NCBI RefSeq assembly: GCF_029433855.1
Contig: NZ_JAROAU010000003.1
Coordinates: 241,934 to 305,933 of the forward strand
Direction of reading: 5' to 3'
Length of the DNA: 64,000 nt
DNA from: Candidatus Kosakonia sp. 282A-S69
GTDB lineage: Bacteria > Pseudomonadota > Gammaproteobacteria > Enterobacterales > Enterobacteriaceae
In this document: in pieces, positions 1 through 8,082 of the stretch
Numbering within the stretch: the first letter of the stretch is position 1
Layout: each line of letters opens with the position of its first letter
Notes under the pieces: generated by a model
The model's input: only the letters and a program-made list of their open reading frames with translations
Database searches by the model: none
Told to the model about the DNA's origin: nothing
Program-made: the position numbers and the translations under genes

Positions 1-270
1 TAGTTCAGGATGCTGTTCGATGATGGCGGCAATCGTCGCGCCGTAAATCTCCTCTTTCACCTGCAGGGGGTAGATTTCCCGACGGTTTTGCCACTTTAAC
101 TGCACCAGCGCCGCAGGAATGGAGACTAAATCCTGGGCGATGCGTTGAATCGTCTCGTTTTTACTCTGCACCAGCGCGTCGATATTCTGCTTTAAGATAA
201 ATTCGTCGCTTTTGCTTTCGCTGTAATTGATATAGACGTTATTATTTTCAATTTCAGCCACGTTATTCAT
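1..270 (-). CDS. Hypothetical protein, 3' end outside window
   Basis: An open frame runs from ATG at 268-270 off the left edge of the window, giving at least 90 residues starting MNNVAEIENNNVYINYSESK. The start overlaps the stop of the upstream gene (GGATGAATAA arrangement), so the two are translationally coupled. The visible part is hydrophilic, with no signal peptide, membrane segment or motif I recognise. It is too short to be certain, but the coupling and clean reading frame support a real gene of the same operon as the 134-residue gene before it. Confidence 0.6.
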   Translation of the reverse strand, partial: MNNVAEIENNNVYINYSESKSDEFILKQNIDALVQSKNETIQRIAQDLVSIPAALVQLKWQNRREIYPLQVKEEIYGATIAAIIEQHPEL

Positions 271-667
271 CCCCAAGTTTATAAAATATTGGCTCATCTT
301 TTTCGCGGGTAATCAGATTAAGCCAAATCTCATCACCTGATTCGTTAATAGCTTGCGTCTTATCGGAAATTATTTTGCTCAGGCTCTGAGCATCAATCTC
401 ACCTTCGGCTTGTAAATCATTAAGTAAACGCGCAAAGGTCTCAATTTTTACGACGCGGAATAATCGATCTTTAATATGGCGATCGTGCTCTTCAAGCAGC
501 ATATTACGAGATTGTCCGCTGCGGCTGGCGTTGGCCAGTATATTTTGCGCATGCTCAGAAAGTGGGCCGATATCCTGAGTAAAATCAGGCTCTTTTCCCT
601 CTTCTCCTGCCCGGGTTTCAACGGCAGAAAGATGAAAGCGCGCCGGGACAAGGTTCTCGGGAAGCAT
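263..667 (-). CDS. Hypothetical protein (134 aa)
   Basis: The start ATG at 665-667 is preceded on the minus strand by AAAGGA about eight bases upstream, a good ribosome binding site. The protein is soluble, charged and mostly helical by composition, without cysteine clusters, signal peptide or known motif. It overlaps the next gene by eight bases (stop 263-265, next ATG 268-270). The gene pair is divergent from the small membrane protein gene at 771. I do not recognise the family. The paired arrangement of two small soluble unknowns could be an effector/partner or toxin/immunity type pair, but nothing in the sequence proves it. Confidence 0.65.
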   Translation of the reverse strand: MLPENLVPARFHLSAVETRAGEEGKEPDFTQDIGPLSEHAQNILANASRSGQSRNMLLEEHDRHIKDRLFRVVKIETFARLLNDLQAEGEIDAQSLSKIISDKTQAINESGDEIWLNLITREKDEPIFYKLGDE

Positions 668-770
668 TTCTATTATCCTTTACTATTTAACAGGGGAGAG
701 AATATTAAGGGGCGAGGTTCGTTGACAATATCATGGGGCAATTTTAAAATCAAAAAAAAGGAGTCTGCCG

Positions 771-1277
771 ATGGACAGTATTTTGTATTCTGTTATTACT
801 TTATTGCTGCTAACAGGCGGCGTTTTATTATTGATGCATGCGTACAATAAAAAGACTCCCCTTAGTGAAATTAATGAACATGCGCCTCAGTTAGCGCCAT
901 TGTCAAAAGAAGAGGGCGAAGATCATTTCTCGGCGTTAATGAACGCGATTACCCCAGCGTGGTACTGGCGCGTTAACCACGAATATATCGATTTTTTGCA
1001 AGCGACGATCAAGCGCATGAAGATGGCAGAGATAAATAACACGCCCGGTTTATTTGAAGCCCAGCGCCGTTGCAGCGATCTCAATTCCGCCGTGTATAAG
1101 TATTACGACAACATTAAAAAACGCTGCGTCAATGGCGAAAAAGTCTCCGCCAGCGATCTGGATGTGCTCAACCTGCGCCAATGTTTCCAGGAGTTCAGTA
1201 CGGAAGCTTACCCGGCGCTGGTGGTGCTGGTCTGGCCGGAGAACCAGCGTCCATGGGTTAATCCCGGCGACGTGTAG
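771..1277 (+). CDS. Hypothetical protein with one N-terminal membrane segment (168 aa)
   Basis: ATG at 771 follows AAGGAG eight bases upstream. Residues 4-23 form one hydrophobic segment (SILYSVITLLLLTGGVLLL) followed by a positively charged stretch (AYNKK), consistent with an inner-membrane anchor and cytoplasmic remainder. The soluble part is helical, with several Tyr and two Cys, and no family I recognise. It is followed 86 bases later by yqhA on the same strand. Divergent from the 134-aa gene at 667, with about 100 bases of shared AT-rich promoter region between them. Confidence 0.65.
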   Translation: MDSILYSVITLLLLTGGVLLLMHAYNKKTPLSEINEHAPQLAPLSKEEGEDHFSALMNAITPAWYWRVNHEYIDFLQATIKRMKMAEINNTPGLFEAQRRCSDLNSAVYKYYDNIKKRCVNGEKVSASDLDVLNLRQCFQEFSTEAYPALVVLVWPENQRPWVNPGDV

Positions 1278-1339
1278 TTAACTCAGCCGGAGTGTTGCAA
1301 AAGGCTGACGGTGCCAGGCTATACTGAGCGCCAGTTTAG

Positions 1340-1858
<519 letters not shown>

Positions 1859-1860
1859 TT

Positions 1861-1931
1861 GCCGGCTGCGTCTTATCAGGCCGCCAGTCAACCTCTCTCC
1901 CGTAAGCCGGATAAGCGTAGCGCCATCCGGC
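1861..1931. repeat. REP/BIME-type palindromic element
   Basis: The segment 1906-1931 (GCCGGATAAG ... CCATCCGGC) is a typical enterobacterial REP unit: a GCCGGAT arm, an imperfect palindrome with central GCGTAGCGC, and the inverted ATCCGGC arm. A second, more diverged GCCGG-containing unit lies at 1861-1882 in opposite orientation, so the pair looks like a short BIME. It sits exactly between the convergent ends of yqhA and yghZ, the usual location for such elements. Confidence 0.8.
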
Positions 1932-1940
1932 AAAGCAGCC

Positions 1941-2981
1941 TTACTTATCTGACGACGCCTGCCACAGGTTCAACTCCCCGTCGGCCACATGCTTATCAAT
2001 TTGCGCCAGCTCATCGGCGCTGAAGCTCAGGTTGTTTAACGCCTGCACATTCTCCTCCAGTTGCTCCGGGCGGCTGGCACCCATCAATACCGAAGTTACG
2101 CGCGCATCTTTTAACAGCCAGCTCAGGGCCATCTGCGTCATCGACTGCCCACGGCGCTCGGCCATCTCATTAAGCAGACGCAGGCTGGCGAGATTGCTCT
2201 CGGTCAGCATCTTCTCCGTCAGGCCGCGCACCTTTTTGCCTTCGCGCTGCATGCGTGATCCCTCAGGGATGCCGTTAAGGTATTTTCCCGTCAGCAACCC
2301 CTGCGCCAGCGGCGTAAATGCGATACAGCCGACGCCATTCTCCTCAAGCGCGTCTAAAAGCCCGCTGTTATCGACCCAGCGATTGAGGATGTTGTAGGAG
2401 GGTTGATGAATAAGTAGCGGCACTTTCCACTCGCGCAGCAGCGCGGCCATCTGCTGCGTACGCGCTGTCGAATAAGAGGAGATCCCGACATAGAGCGCTT
2501 TACCGCTCTGCACCGCCTGCGCCAGCGCAGCGGCAGTCTCCTCCATTGGGGTCTTCTCATCCACGCGGTGCGAGTAGAAGATATCAACATAGTCGACGCC
2601 AAGACGCTTAAGACTCTGATCGAGGCTGGCGAGGAGATATTTGCGTGATCCGCCGGAGCCGTAAGGGCCAGGCCACATATCGTAACCAGCCTTGGTGGAG
2701 ATAATCAGTTCATCGCGGTAGGGGGCAAAATCGTCGCGCAGCAGGCGACCAAAATTCTCCTCCGCGCTGCCCGCGGGCGGGCCGTAGTTATTGGCTAAAT
2801 CGAAGTGAGTCATTCCCAGATCGAACGCTTTACGCAGTAGCGCGCGCTGTGCATCCAGCGTGTTGACGTGACCAAAGCTGTGCCACAAACCGAGCGACAG
2901 GGCGGGCAGTTGCAAACCGCTTTTGCCGCAGTAACGATACTGCATCTCTTCATAACGCTGAGGGTTGGCGAAGCCGGGCAT
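1941..2981 (-). CDS. gpr: L-glyceraldehyde 3-phosphate reductase, aldo-keto reductase YghZ
   Basis: The 346-residue protein has the same length as E. coli YghZ/Gpr and near-identical blocks (YRYCGKSGLQLPALSLGLWH, GPYGSGGSRKYLLASLDQSL, terminal ADGELNLWQASSDK). The AKR catalytic tetrad is visible: Asp in HFDLANNYG, the Tyr of NNYGP, Lys in STKAGYD and His in YSHRVD. In E. coli the enzyme reduces L-glyceraldehyde 3-phosphate with NADPH and detoxifies methylglyoxal; that role is taken from the family. The ATG at 2981 has AGGAGAG just upstream on the minus strand. Convergent with yqhA, as in E. coli. Confidence 0.95.
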   Translation of the reverse strand: MPGFANPQRYEEMQYRYCGKSGLQLPALSLGLWHSFGHVNTLDAQRALLRKAFDLGMTHFDLANNYGPPAGSAEENFGRLLRDDFAPYRDELIISTKAGYDMWPGPYGSGGSRKYLLASLDQSLKRLGVDYVDIFYSHRVDEKTPMEETAAALAQAVQSGKALYVGISSYSTARTQQMAALLREWKVPLLIHQPSYNILNRWVDNSGLLDALEENGVGCIAFTPLAQGLLTGKYLNGIPEGSRMQREGKKVRGLTEKMLTESNLASLRLLNEMAERRGQSMTQMALSWLLKDARVTSVLMGASRPEQLEENVQALNNLSFSADELAQIDKHVADGELNLWQASSDK

Positions 2982-3729
2982 AATCTCTCCTCTCGTATCT
3001 GGCGATGACGGGTAGTTTTGAAACGACGTTTCTATCTTACGTGCGATCGCCTGTCAGCAAAAGAGGGGCCGAGCGGAAGGCAAACGGCGGTAACAAATAA
3101 TGTTCCGCGCGCGCCTTACACCGCTGCTTAATTCTTTTTAGTTACAGCTTAAATCTACGAAAATTCCTGGAAGGCGGTGATAAAAAGCCGCCGCCCTTTT
3201 TCCTGCCAGGTCGTAAAAATAGGGTGAAATATAAGAAAAAGCGATGGCCTCCCGCGTAACAAAAATGTGCGCAGTAGCACACAGGGCAGCCCGCGCCTCG
3301 GCAGGGCGCATGGTTATTAGGCTTGCGCGTTTAGAGCGGCTCGCGAAGCCTTGCGGGCCGAATTATTAAATAAGCGTGTAAAAACTCATTTTTCGCCTGT
3401 TTTTATCCTTTTTTTGCGTTCGTTAAATATATAAAAAGGAGATTTCGTTAGCCGACTTTTATTTGTTTGAGAGTTTTTAATAGGATCAAAATTAATAATT
3501 TAAAAGCGGGTTATCTATTTTCTTGCTGATGCATTAAAACTCGCTTGGCTTATTGTTCCACTCCCGATTTCCTGGTTTTATCCCTTTAAAATCAATTTCT
3601 TATGTTTTATATGTCATTGCGGTTGCGCAACAAAAAGTTAGCAGAATAACTATTCCTCGGGGCATCACCTTTGTAAAAGGCATAACAAAAAAGAGCTCAT
3701 TTTTTTACATAAATATTTTAAAGCGACTA
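2982..3729. other. Long intergenic region with no supported gene
   Basis: About 750 bases lie between the divergent yghZ and chemoreceptor genes. The left half is GC-rich, the right half (from about 3360) is strongly AT-rich. Open frames in it (for example 3553-3756) lack a ribosome binding site or recognisable product. No tRNA, hairpin-plus-T-run or repeat family was recognised. In E. coli K-12 the hyb hydrogenase genes lie between yghU and yghZ, so this region may be the scar of their loss or of insertion of the chemoreceptor. Confidence 0.5.
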
Positions 3730-3756
3730 TACAACTTCTCTGCCGCGTGCCGATAA
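3730..3756 (+). promoter_or_regulatory. Sigma-28 (FliA) type flagellar promoter
   Basis: TACAACTT (3730-3737), an 11-base spacer and GCCGATAA (3749-3756) match the enterobacterial class 3 flagellar consensus TAAAGTTT-N11-GCCGATAA: 5 of 8 in the -35 part, 8 of 8 in the -10 part, spacing exact. It lies 57 bases upstream of the chemoreceptor start, as expected for a gene transcribed with the motility regulon. Confidence 0.75.
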
Positions 3757-3812
3757 AAATGATAACTCTCGCCCGCAGGCGAGGGGCTACCTTCACCGCA
3801 AGGAATAATATT

Positions 3813-5462
3813 ATGAATATGCTTCGTAACTTCACTATACGCGCCGTATTGCTGGTGATCCTCGGGGTCTTCGGCGTGCTGTGGTCTGGCGTCGGGCTGT
3901 ATAGCGTTTCTTCTTTGTCAAAAGTTGCCGACGGTAATGAAGTTGACCGCCAACTGGTGACACAAATGACGCTTCTGAGCCAGGGCAATGACCAATACTT
4001 TCGCTTTGTGACGCGTCTGAACCGCGTGATGGAAGCCAAAGCGGCGGGGGCAACACCGGACATGGCACCCGTGCAGCAGGCACTGGATAACATGGCAAAA
4101 CGCCTTGCCGACTTCAAAGCCGTTTCGCCAGGGCCGATGGATCCCAACGTCTCCGAACAGGTGATCGCTGGCTGGCAGGCGCTGCTGGAGCAGGGCGTTA
4201 CGCCGCAGATGCAGCTGGCGCAGCAGGGCTCGCCGGAAGCCTACCGCGCGCAGGCGAATAACGTTACGCCTGGACTGAGCCGCAACTTTGGCCTCGCGAA
4301 CGAGAACTTCAACAAAGCCGCTGGCGTCATGCTGGATGAAACCCGCATGATGGTCGACCACCAGACCAGTACCACCCGCACCGCGATCATTGTCGCGATG
4401 GTGCTGGGCTTGCTGATTTTGCTGTTTACGGATCGCTATCTTGTGAGCATGCTGGTCAAACCGCTGGCCCGTATTCGTGCGCACTTCAATCTGATAGCAC
4501 AGGGCGATCTCAGTCAGCCGCTGGAAGATATGGGGCGTAACTGCGTCGGCCAGGTGATCCCGCTGCTGTTAGCAATGCAGGACAGCCTGCGCGAAGCGGT
4601 AAGCAGCATCCGCCACGGCAGTGAAAACATCTGGCGCGGCGCGTCTGAGATCTCCACCGGTAATAACGACCTCTCATCACGTACCGAAGAGCAGGCCGCC
4701 GCGCTGGAGGAGACTGCCGCCAGCATGGAAGAGCTGACCGCCACGGTGAAACTGAACGCCGATAACGCCAGCCAGGCGAGCGAGCTGGCAGAAGTCGCCT
4801 CGGTCACCGCCAGCAAAGGTGGCGCGCTGGTGAAAGAGGTGATCAGCACGATGGACGGTATCTCCGGCAGTTCGAAGAAGATTGCTGAAATCACTACGGT
4901 GATTAACAGCATCGCTTTCCAGACCAATATTCTTGCTCTTAACGCGGCGGTAGAAGCGGCGCGTGCCGGTGAACAGGGGCGTGGTTTTGCGGTGGTGGCT
5001 GGCGAAGTGCGTAACCTCGCCAGCCGCAGTGCGGGCGCGGCAAAAGAGATCGAAACGCTGATCGCCGACTCCGTCTCACGCGTTGAGAAAGGGGCGCAGC
5101 TGGTCAATGACACCGGCACCACGATGGAGGGCATTCTGCGCGCCGTGCGTGAAGTGACCACCATTATGAAAGAGATTGCCGCCGCCTCTGCCGAGCAGAG
5201 CAAAGGGATCTCGCAGGTGGGCGTTGCCATCACGCAGATGGATAACGTCACGCAGCAGAACGCCTCGTTGGTTGAGCAGGTCTCGGCTGCTGCCGCTGCG
5301 CTGGAGCGTCAGACCGAAGAGTTGCAGCGTTCCGTGCAGCAGTTCCGTTTGACCCGCGAAGAGGAGCACAAACCCGCCGCGCCTAACCTGGTTAAACCTG
5401 ACATGGGCCGTGGCGCAGCACGCAAACCTGGCGCATCGTCCGATGAGTGGGTCGCGTTCTAA
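3813..5462 (+). CDS. Methyl-accepting chemotaxis protein, Tsr/Tar type
   Basis: Inner-membrane chemoreceptor, 549 aa when started at ATG 3813 (AAGGAA upstream). An in-frame extension back to 3747 would run through the sigma-28 -10 element and is rejected. Order: short cytoplasmic N-terminus, TM1 (about residues 9-32), periplasmic four-helix ligand domain (to about 185), TM2 (about 186-208, [16 protein letters not shown]), HAMP, then the signalling domain with the invariant tip [20 protein letters not shown] around residue 370. Glutamine/glutamate pairs suitable for methylation flank the tip. The C-terminus ends DEWVAF, which fits the xWxxF pattern of the CheR/CheB-binding pentapeptide but differs from NWETF. 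The ligand is not predictable. Confidence 0.93.
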   Translation: MNMLRNFTIRAVLLVILGVFGVLWSGVGLYSVSSLSKVADGNEVDRQLVTQMTLLSQGNDQYFRFVTRLNRVMEAKAAGATPDMAPVQQALDNMAKRLADFKAVSPGPMDPNVSEQVIAGWQALLEQGVTPQMQLAQQGSPEAYRAQANNVTPGLSRNFGLANENFNKAAGVMLDETRMMVDHQTSTTRTAIIVAMVLGLLILLFTDRYLVSMLVKPLARIRAHFNLIAQGDLSQPLEDMGRNCVGQVIPLLLAMQDSLREAVSSIRHGSENIWRGASEISTGNNDLSSRTEEQAAALEETAASMEELTATVKLNADNASQASELAEVASVTASKGGALVKEVISTMDGISGSSKKIAEITTVINSIAFQTNILALNAAVEAARAGEQGRGFAVVAGEVRNLASRSAGAAKEIETLIADSVSRVEKGAQLVNDTGTTMEGILRAVREVTTIMKEIAAASAEQSKGISQVGVAITQMDNVTQQNASLVEQVSAAAAALERQTEELQRSVQQFRLTREEEHKPAAPNLVKPDMGRGAARKPGASSDEWVAF

Positions 5463-5479
5463 TCCTGTAATAGCGCGCC

Positions 5480-6181
5480 TCAGGGATGGGGCGCGTCGGT
5501 GATCATTTGTGTCACCAGGGAAAGGTGACCGATGCTGGCTTCGCTGGCGCGATAAAACTTACTCTTATCAATCAGTAACAGCGACTGCTGCGCCCGGCGC
5601 AGCAGTGCCGATTTAAACGCCGCGTTATGCCGTGTGGAATCCCACATCTCGCCGTTGCCATCAATCCCCTCGCAGGAAAAGATAAAGAGATCGATCTCCA
5701 GCGATTTAAGCAGGCTGGCGAGCGCCGGATTGACGTAACAGCGCTCACCGCGCGCCAGCCGGCCGCCGGAGCAGATAAGCTCACTGTGCTGCCGCCGGGC
5801 CATCACCTCGCACACCGGCAAACTATTGGTAAACACCGTCAGCGGGATATCGGGCAGCTGCCGCGCCAGGTGAAAGCAGGTTGAGCTGGCATCCAGCGCC
5901 AGCGTCATCCCGGCTTCCACCCAGTTCAGCGCATGGCGGGCGATATCGGCCTTATCCGCATAGTGGCTTTTTAAGCGAGCGCGAAACGGCTCGCTGCCGT
6001 CAGCCAGGGTGCGTGCGCGACCATGTCGACGCACAATTTTGCCCTGCATCTGCAGGGCATTGAGATCGCGGCGAATGGTCTCCACGCTGACGGCAAGCTC
6101 AGCGGCGAGCGCGGCAGTGGTCATCGACTGCTGGCTCTTCAGAAGCTGCACAATCGCCTGCTGGCGCGCCGCCTTTATCAT
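5480..6181 (-). CDS. DeoR-family transcriptional regulator, FucR-like
   Basis: The 233-residue product follows E. coli FucR (243 aa) almost from end to end: MIKAARQQAIVQLL at the start, a winged helix-turn-helix with SVETIRRDLNALQMQGKI (about residues 33-55), and an effector domain with ALDASSTC, VFTNSLPVC, KSLEIDLFIFSCEGID and SLLLIDKSKF. The start at 6179-6181 is fixed by homology and by a ribosome binding site overlapping the yghU stop (TAAGGGAATG); a 25-residue longer frame would run into yghU. No fucose genes are nearby and no obvious target besides yghU, with which it forms an operon. FucR responds to fuculose 1-phosphate in E. coli; the effector here is unknown. Confidence 0.85.
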   Translation of the reverse strand: MIKAARQQAIVQLLKSQQSMTTAALAAELAVSVETIRRDLNALQMQGKIVRRHGRARTLADGSEPFRARLKSHYADKADIARHALNWVEAGMTLALDASSTCFHLARQLPDIPLTVFTNSLPVCEVMARRQHSELICSGGRLARGERCYVNPALASLLKSLEIDLFIFSCEGIDGNGEMWDSTRHNAAFKSALLRRAQQSLLLIDKSKFYRASEASIGHLSLVTQMITDAPHP

Positions 6182-6185
6182 TCCC

Positions 6186-7049
6186 TTACGCGCCGCGTTT
6201 ATCTTCGGTTTGCGTATCGAAGTCGCTGGCGTCGTGGCGCTCATGCAGCTGCTCATTCGCCGGGCCGAAGGTGCGGTTCACCATGCGGCCGCGCTTCACG
6301 GCCGGGCGTTCAGCGATCGCCTTCGCCCAGCGCTGGACGTTTTTGTAGCTGCCCGCATCGAGGAACTCTGCCGCATCATAGACGTTGCCCAGTACCACGT
6401 TGCCGTACCATGGCCAGATCGCCATATCGGCAATGGTGTACTCATCGCCCGCGACAAATTGATGTTCCGCCAGTTGCTTATCCAGCACATCGAGCTGGCG
6501 CTTGGCCTCCATGGTGAAGCGGTTGATGGCGTATTCGATCTTTACTGGCGCATAGCTGTAGAAGTGACCAAAGCCACCGCCAAGGAACGGCGCGGAGCCC
6601 TGCAGCCAGAAGAGCCAGTTCAGCGTTTCGGTGCGAGCGGCGAGATCGCGCGGCAGAAAATGACCAAACTTCTCTGCCAGATAGAGCAGGATATTGCCCG
6701 ATTCAAACACGCGGGTCGGCGGCGTGGTGCTGTGGTCGCGCAGCGCCGGGATTTTCGAGTTGGGGTTCACCTCGACAAAACCGCTGGAGAATTGATCCCC
6801 TTCACCGATACGGATCAGCCACGCATCGTACTCCGCTTCAGAGACGCCTTTCGCCAGCAGTTCTTCAAGCATAATGGTTACTTTCTGGCCGTTCGGCGTA
6901 CCGAGCGAGTAGAGCTGCAACGGATGTTTGCCCGTCGGCAGCGCTTTTTCATGAGTGGCACCGGAAACCGGACGGTTGATATTGGCAAACGCGCCGCCGC
7001 CGGATTGATCCCATGTCCACACCTTCGGGGGTTGATAGTTGTCTGACAT
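6186..7049 (-). CDS. yghU: Disulfide-bond oxidoreductase / glutathione transferase YghU
   Basis: The 287-residue protein is collinear with E. coli YghU (288 aa): KVWTWDQSGGGAFANINRPV at the N-terminus, thioredoxin-like domain with LYSLGTPNGQKVTIMLEEL and NPNSKIPAL (the glutathione-binding Pro), then the all-helical GST domain with NWLFWLQGSAPFLGGGFGHF and a C-terminal ERHDASDF tail. YghU binds two glutathiones and has disulfide-bond reductase and peroxidase activity in E. coli (family knowledge). The ATG at 7049 has GAGGGAAACG upstream. It is first in a two-gene operon with the FucR-like regulator. Confidence 0.95.
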   Translation of the reverse strand: MSDNYQPPKVWTWDQSGGGAFANINRPVSGATHEKALPTGKHPLQLYSLGTPNGQKVTIMLEELLAKGVSEAEYDAWLIRIGEGDQFSSGFVEVNPNSKIPALRDHSTTPPTRVFESGNILLYLAEKFGHFLPRDLAARTETLNWLFWLQGSAPFLGGGFGHFYSYAPVKIEYAINRFTMEAKRQLDVLDKQLAEHQFVAGDEYTIADMAIWPWYGNVVLGNVYDAAEFLDAGSYKNVQRWAKAIAERPAVKRGRMVNRTFGPANEQLHERHDASDFDTQTEDKRGA

Positions 7050-7446
7050 AGCGTTTCCCTCTCTGTGATGTTTGAAGTTGTCGGGCTACATGCCTTGCAG
7101 TGTAGCAGTCGCCTCTGGCGAGGATACACCACAAACCGGGCGGAAAAGAGTGGCCATTATTGTGGTTATCGACCGCGCTATCTTTCACTGGTTATCTGCA
7201 AAAGTTTTATTTAAATGCGCTGACTTAAAAAGGATTTATTATTATCTCGCCGCTTTAAGTTAAATTAATATTCTATTAAATAAGCCTTTTCTTATTTTTA
7301 AAATGTCTGTAATTAAGCTACTGTTACCATTATTTCTTATTAATTTGTTTTCTCTGGCTGACGATAAACGTTATAGGGATATTTTTTTCGACTCATCCCG
7401 GAGGAGTCATCAGCTAATTATCTGTTAACTACGCGCGGAGAGAATT
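7050..7446. other. Intergenic region between yghU and the 156-aa gene
   Basis: Nearly 400 bases separate two divergent genes. From about 7195 on it is very AT-rich, consistent with promoters in both directions. No gene, repeat or RNA was recognised. The segment just before 7447 carries GCGCGGAGAG, which serves as the ribosome binding region of the next gene. Confidence 0.5.
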
Positions 7447-7917
7447 ATGCAGGAGATTCAGGCTATTCAGGCAAGCCCTCCGCTTGCCAACACACACGAG
7501 CACGCCACCCATAAAGCGGCGATGACCACCTCTACAGAGAACGTCAAAGAGGCTCACACCTACCAGGATGAGAGCATAAAAGTGACCCTTTCCAGCAAAG
7601 CGGAGAGCCATAAGGAGAGCAAAGAGGTCAAAGCCGAAGAGCCGGTGCGTCAAAAGAAAAGAGAGCAAAATCAAGAGATTGATTATGCGCTAGAGATGTC
7701 AGGCATTCCACAGTTCGGCGGGCGACTGGTGACAGTAGTGAAATATCCCGATGGGCGAACCGAAATGATTGATGCCTTTACCGGAAGAAAGGTGACGCAG
7801 GAGCAGCTGGCACGCGCTCAGGAAATTGAGGCGCTTAACCAAACTGCTCAACAGAGCAAAATAAAACAGGCGCAGCAGATTGCACCCGGCGAGTCTACCC
7901 CGACGGATATGCAATAA
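7447..7917 (+). CDS. Hypothetical hydrophilic protein (156 aa)
   Basis: ATG at 7447 is preceded by GGAGAGA, a good binding site. The first half is low-complexity and rich in Lys, Glu, Ser and Thr, predicted disordered. The second half has a compact segment (EMSGIPQFGGRLVTVVKYPDG, about residues 83-103) that looks like a small beta-rich unit, followed by a Gln/Ala-rich helical tail. No signal peptide or membrane segment. I do not recognise the family. It stands alone between yghU and the convergent iutA. Confidence 0.6.
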   Translation: MQEIQAIQASPPLANTHEHATHKAAMTTSTENVKEAHTYQDESIKVTLSSKAESHKESKEVKAEEPVRQKKREQNQEIDYALEMSGIPQFGGRLVTVVKYPDGRTEMIDAFTGRKVTQEQLARAQEIEALNQTAQQSKIKQAQQIAPGESTPTDMQ

Positions 7918-8048
7918 CACTTCGCCATTTTAGTTAATATATTTTATATTCTCAGTCAGTTAATTCAGAAATAACTCAAAAATAATAATTATATTTAGCT
8001 TAAGGTAAGGCAAGCAGGATTGATTATAAGCAGGCATTCGGCTGAGAA

Positions 8049-8079
8049 TTACTGCCGCCTGGTTAACAGGCGGCAGTAA
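8049..8079 (-). terminator. Hairpin downstream of iutA
   Basis: Perfect 13-bp inverted repeat (TTACTGCCGCCTG, 8049-8061; CAGGCGGCAGTAA, 8067-8079) with a five-base loop, directly beyond the iutA stop. The T-run is weak on both strands, so it may act as a bidirectional stop or as an mRNA 3'-end stabiliser between the two convergent genes. Confidence 0.65.
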
Positions 8080-8082
8080 ATA

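Noticed and set aside
6009-7046. 345-aa open frame on the plus strand opposite yghU and the FucR-like gene
   Set aside because: Antisense shadow of two genes with clear homologues; Arg/Ala-rich composition and no ribosome binding site.
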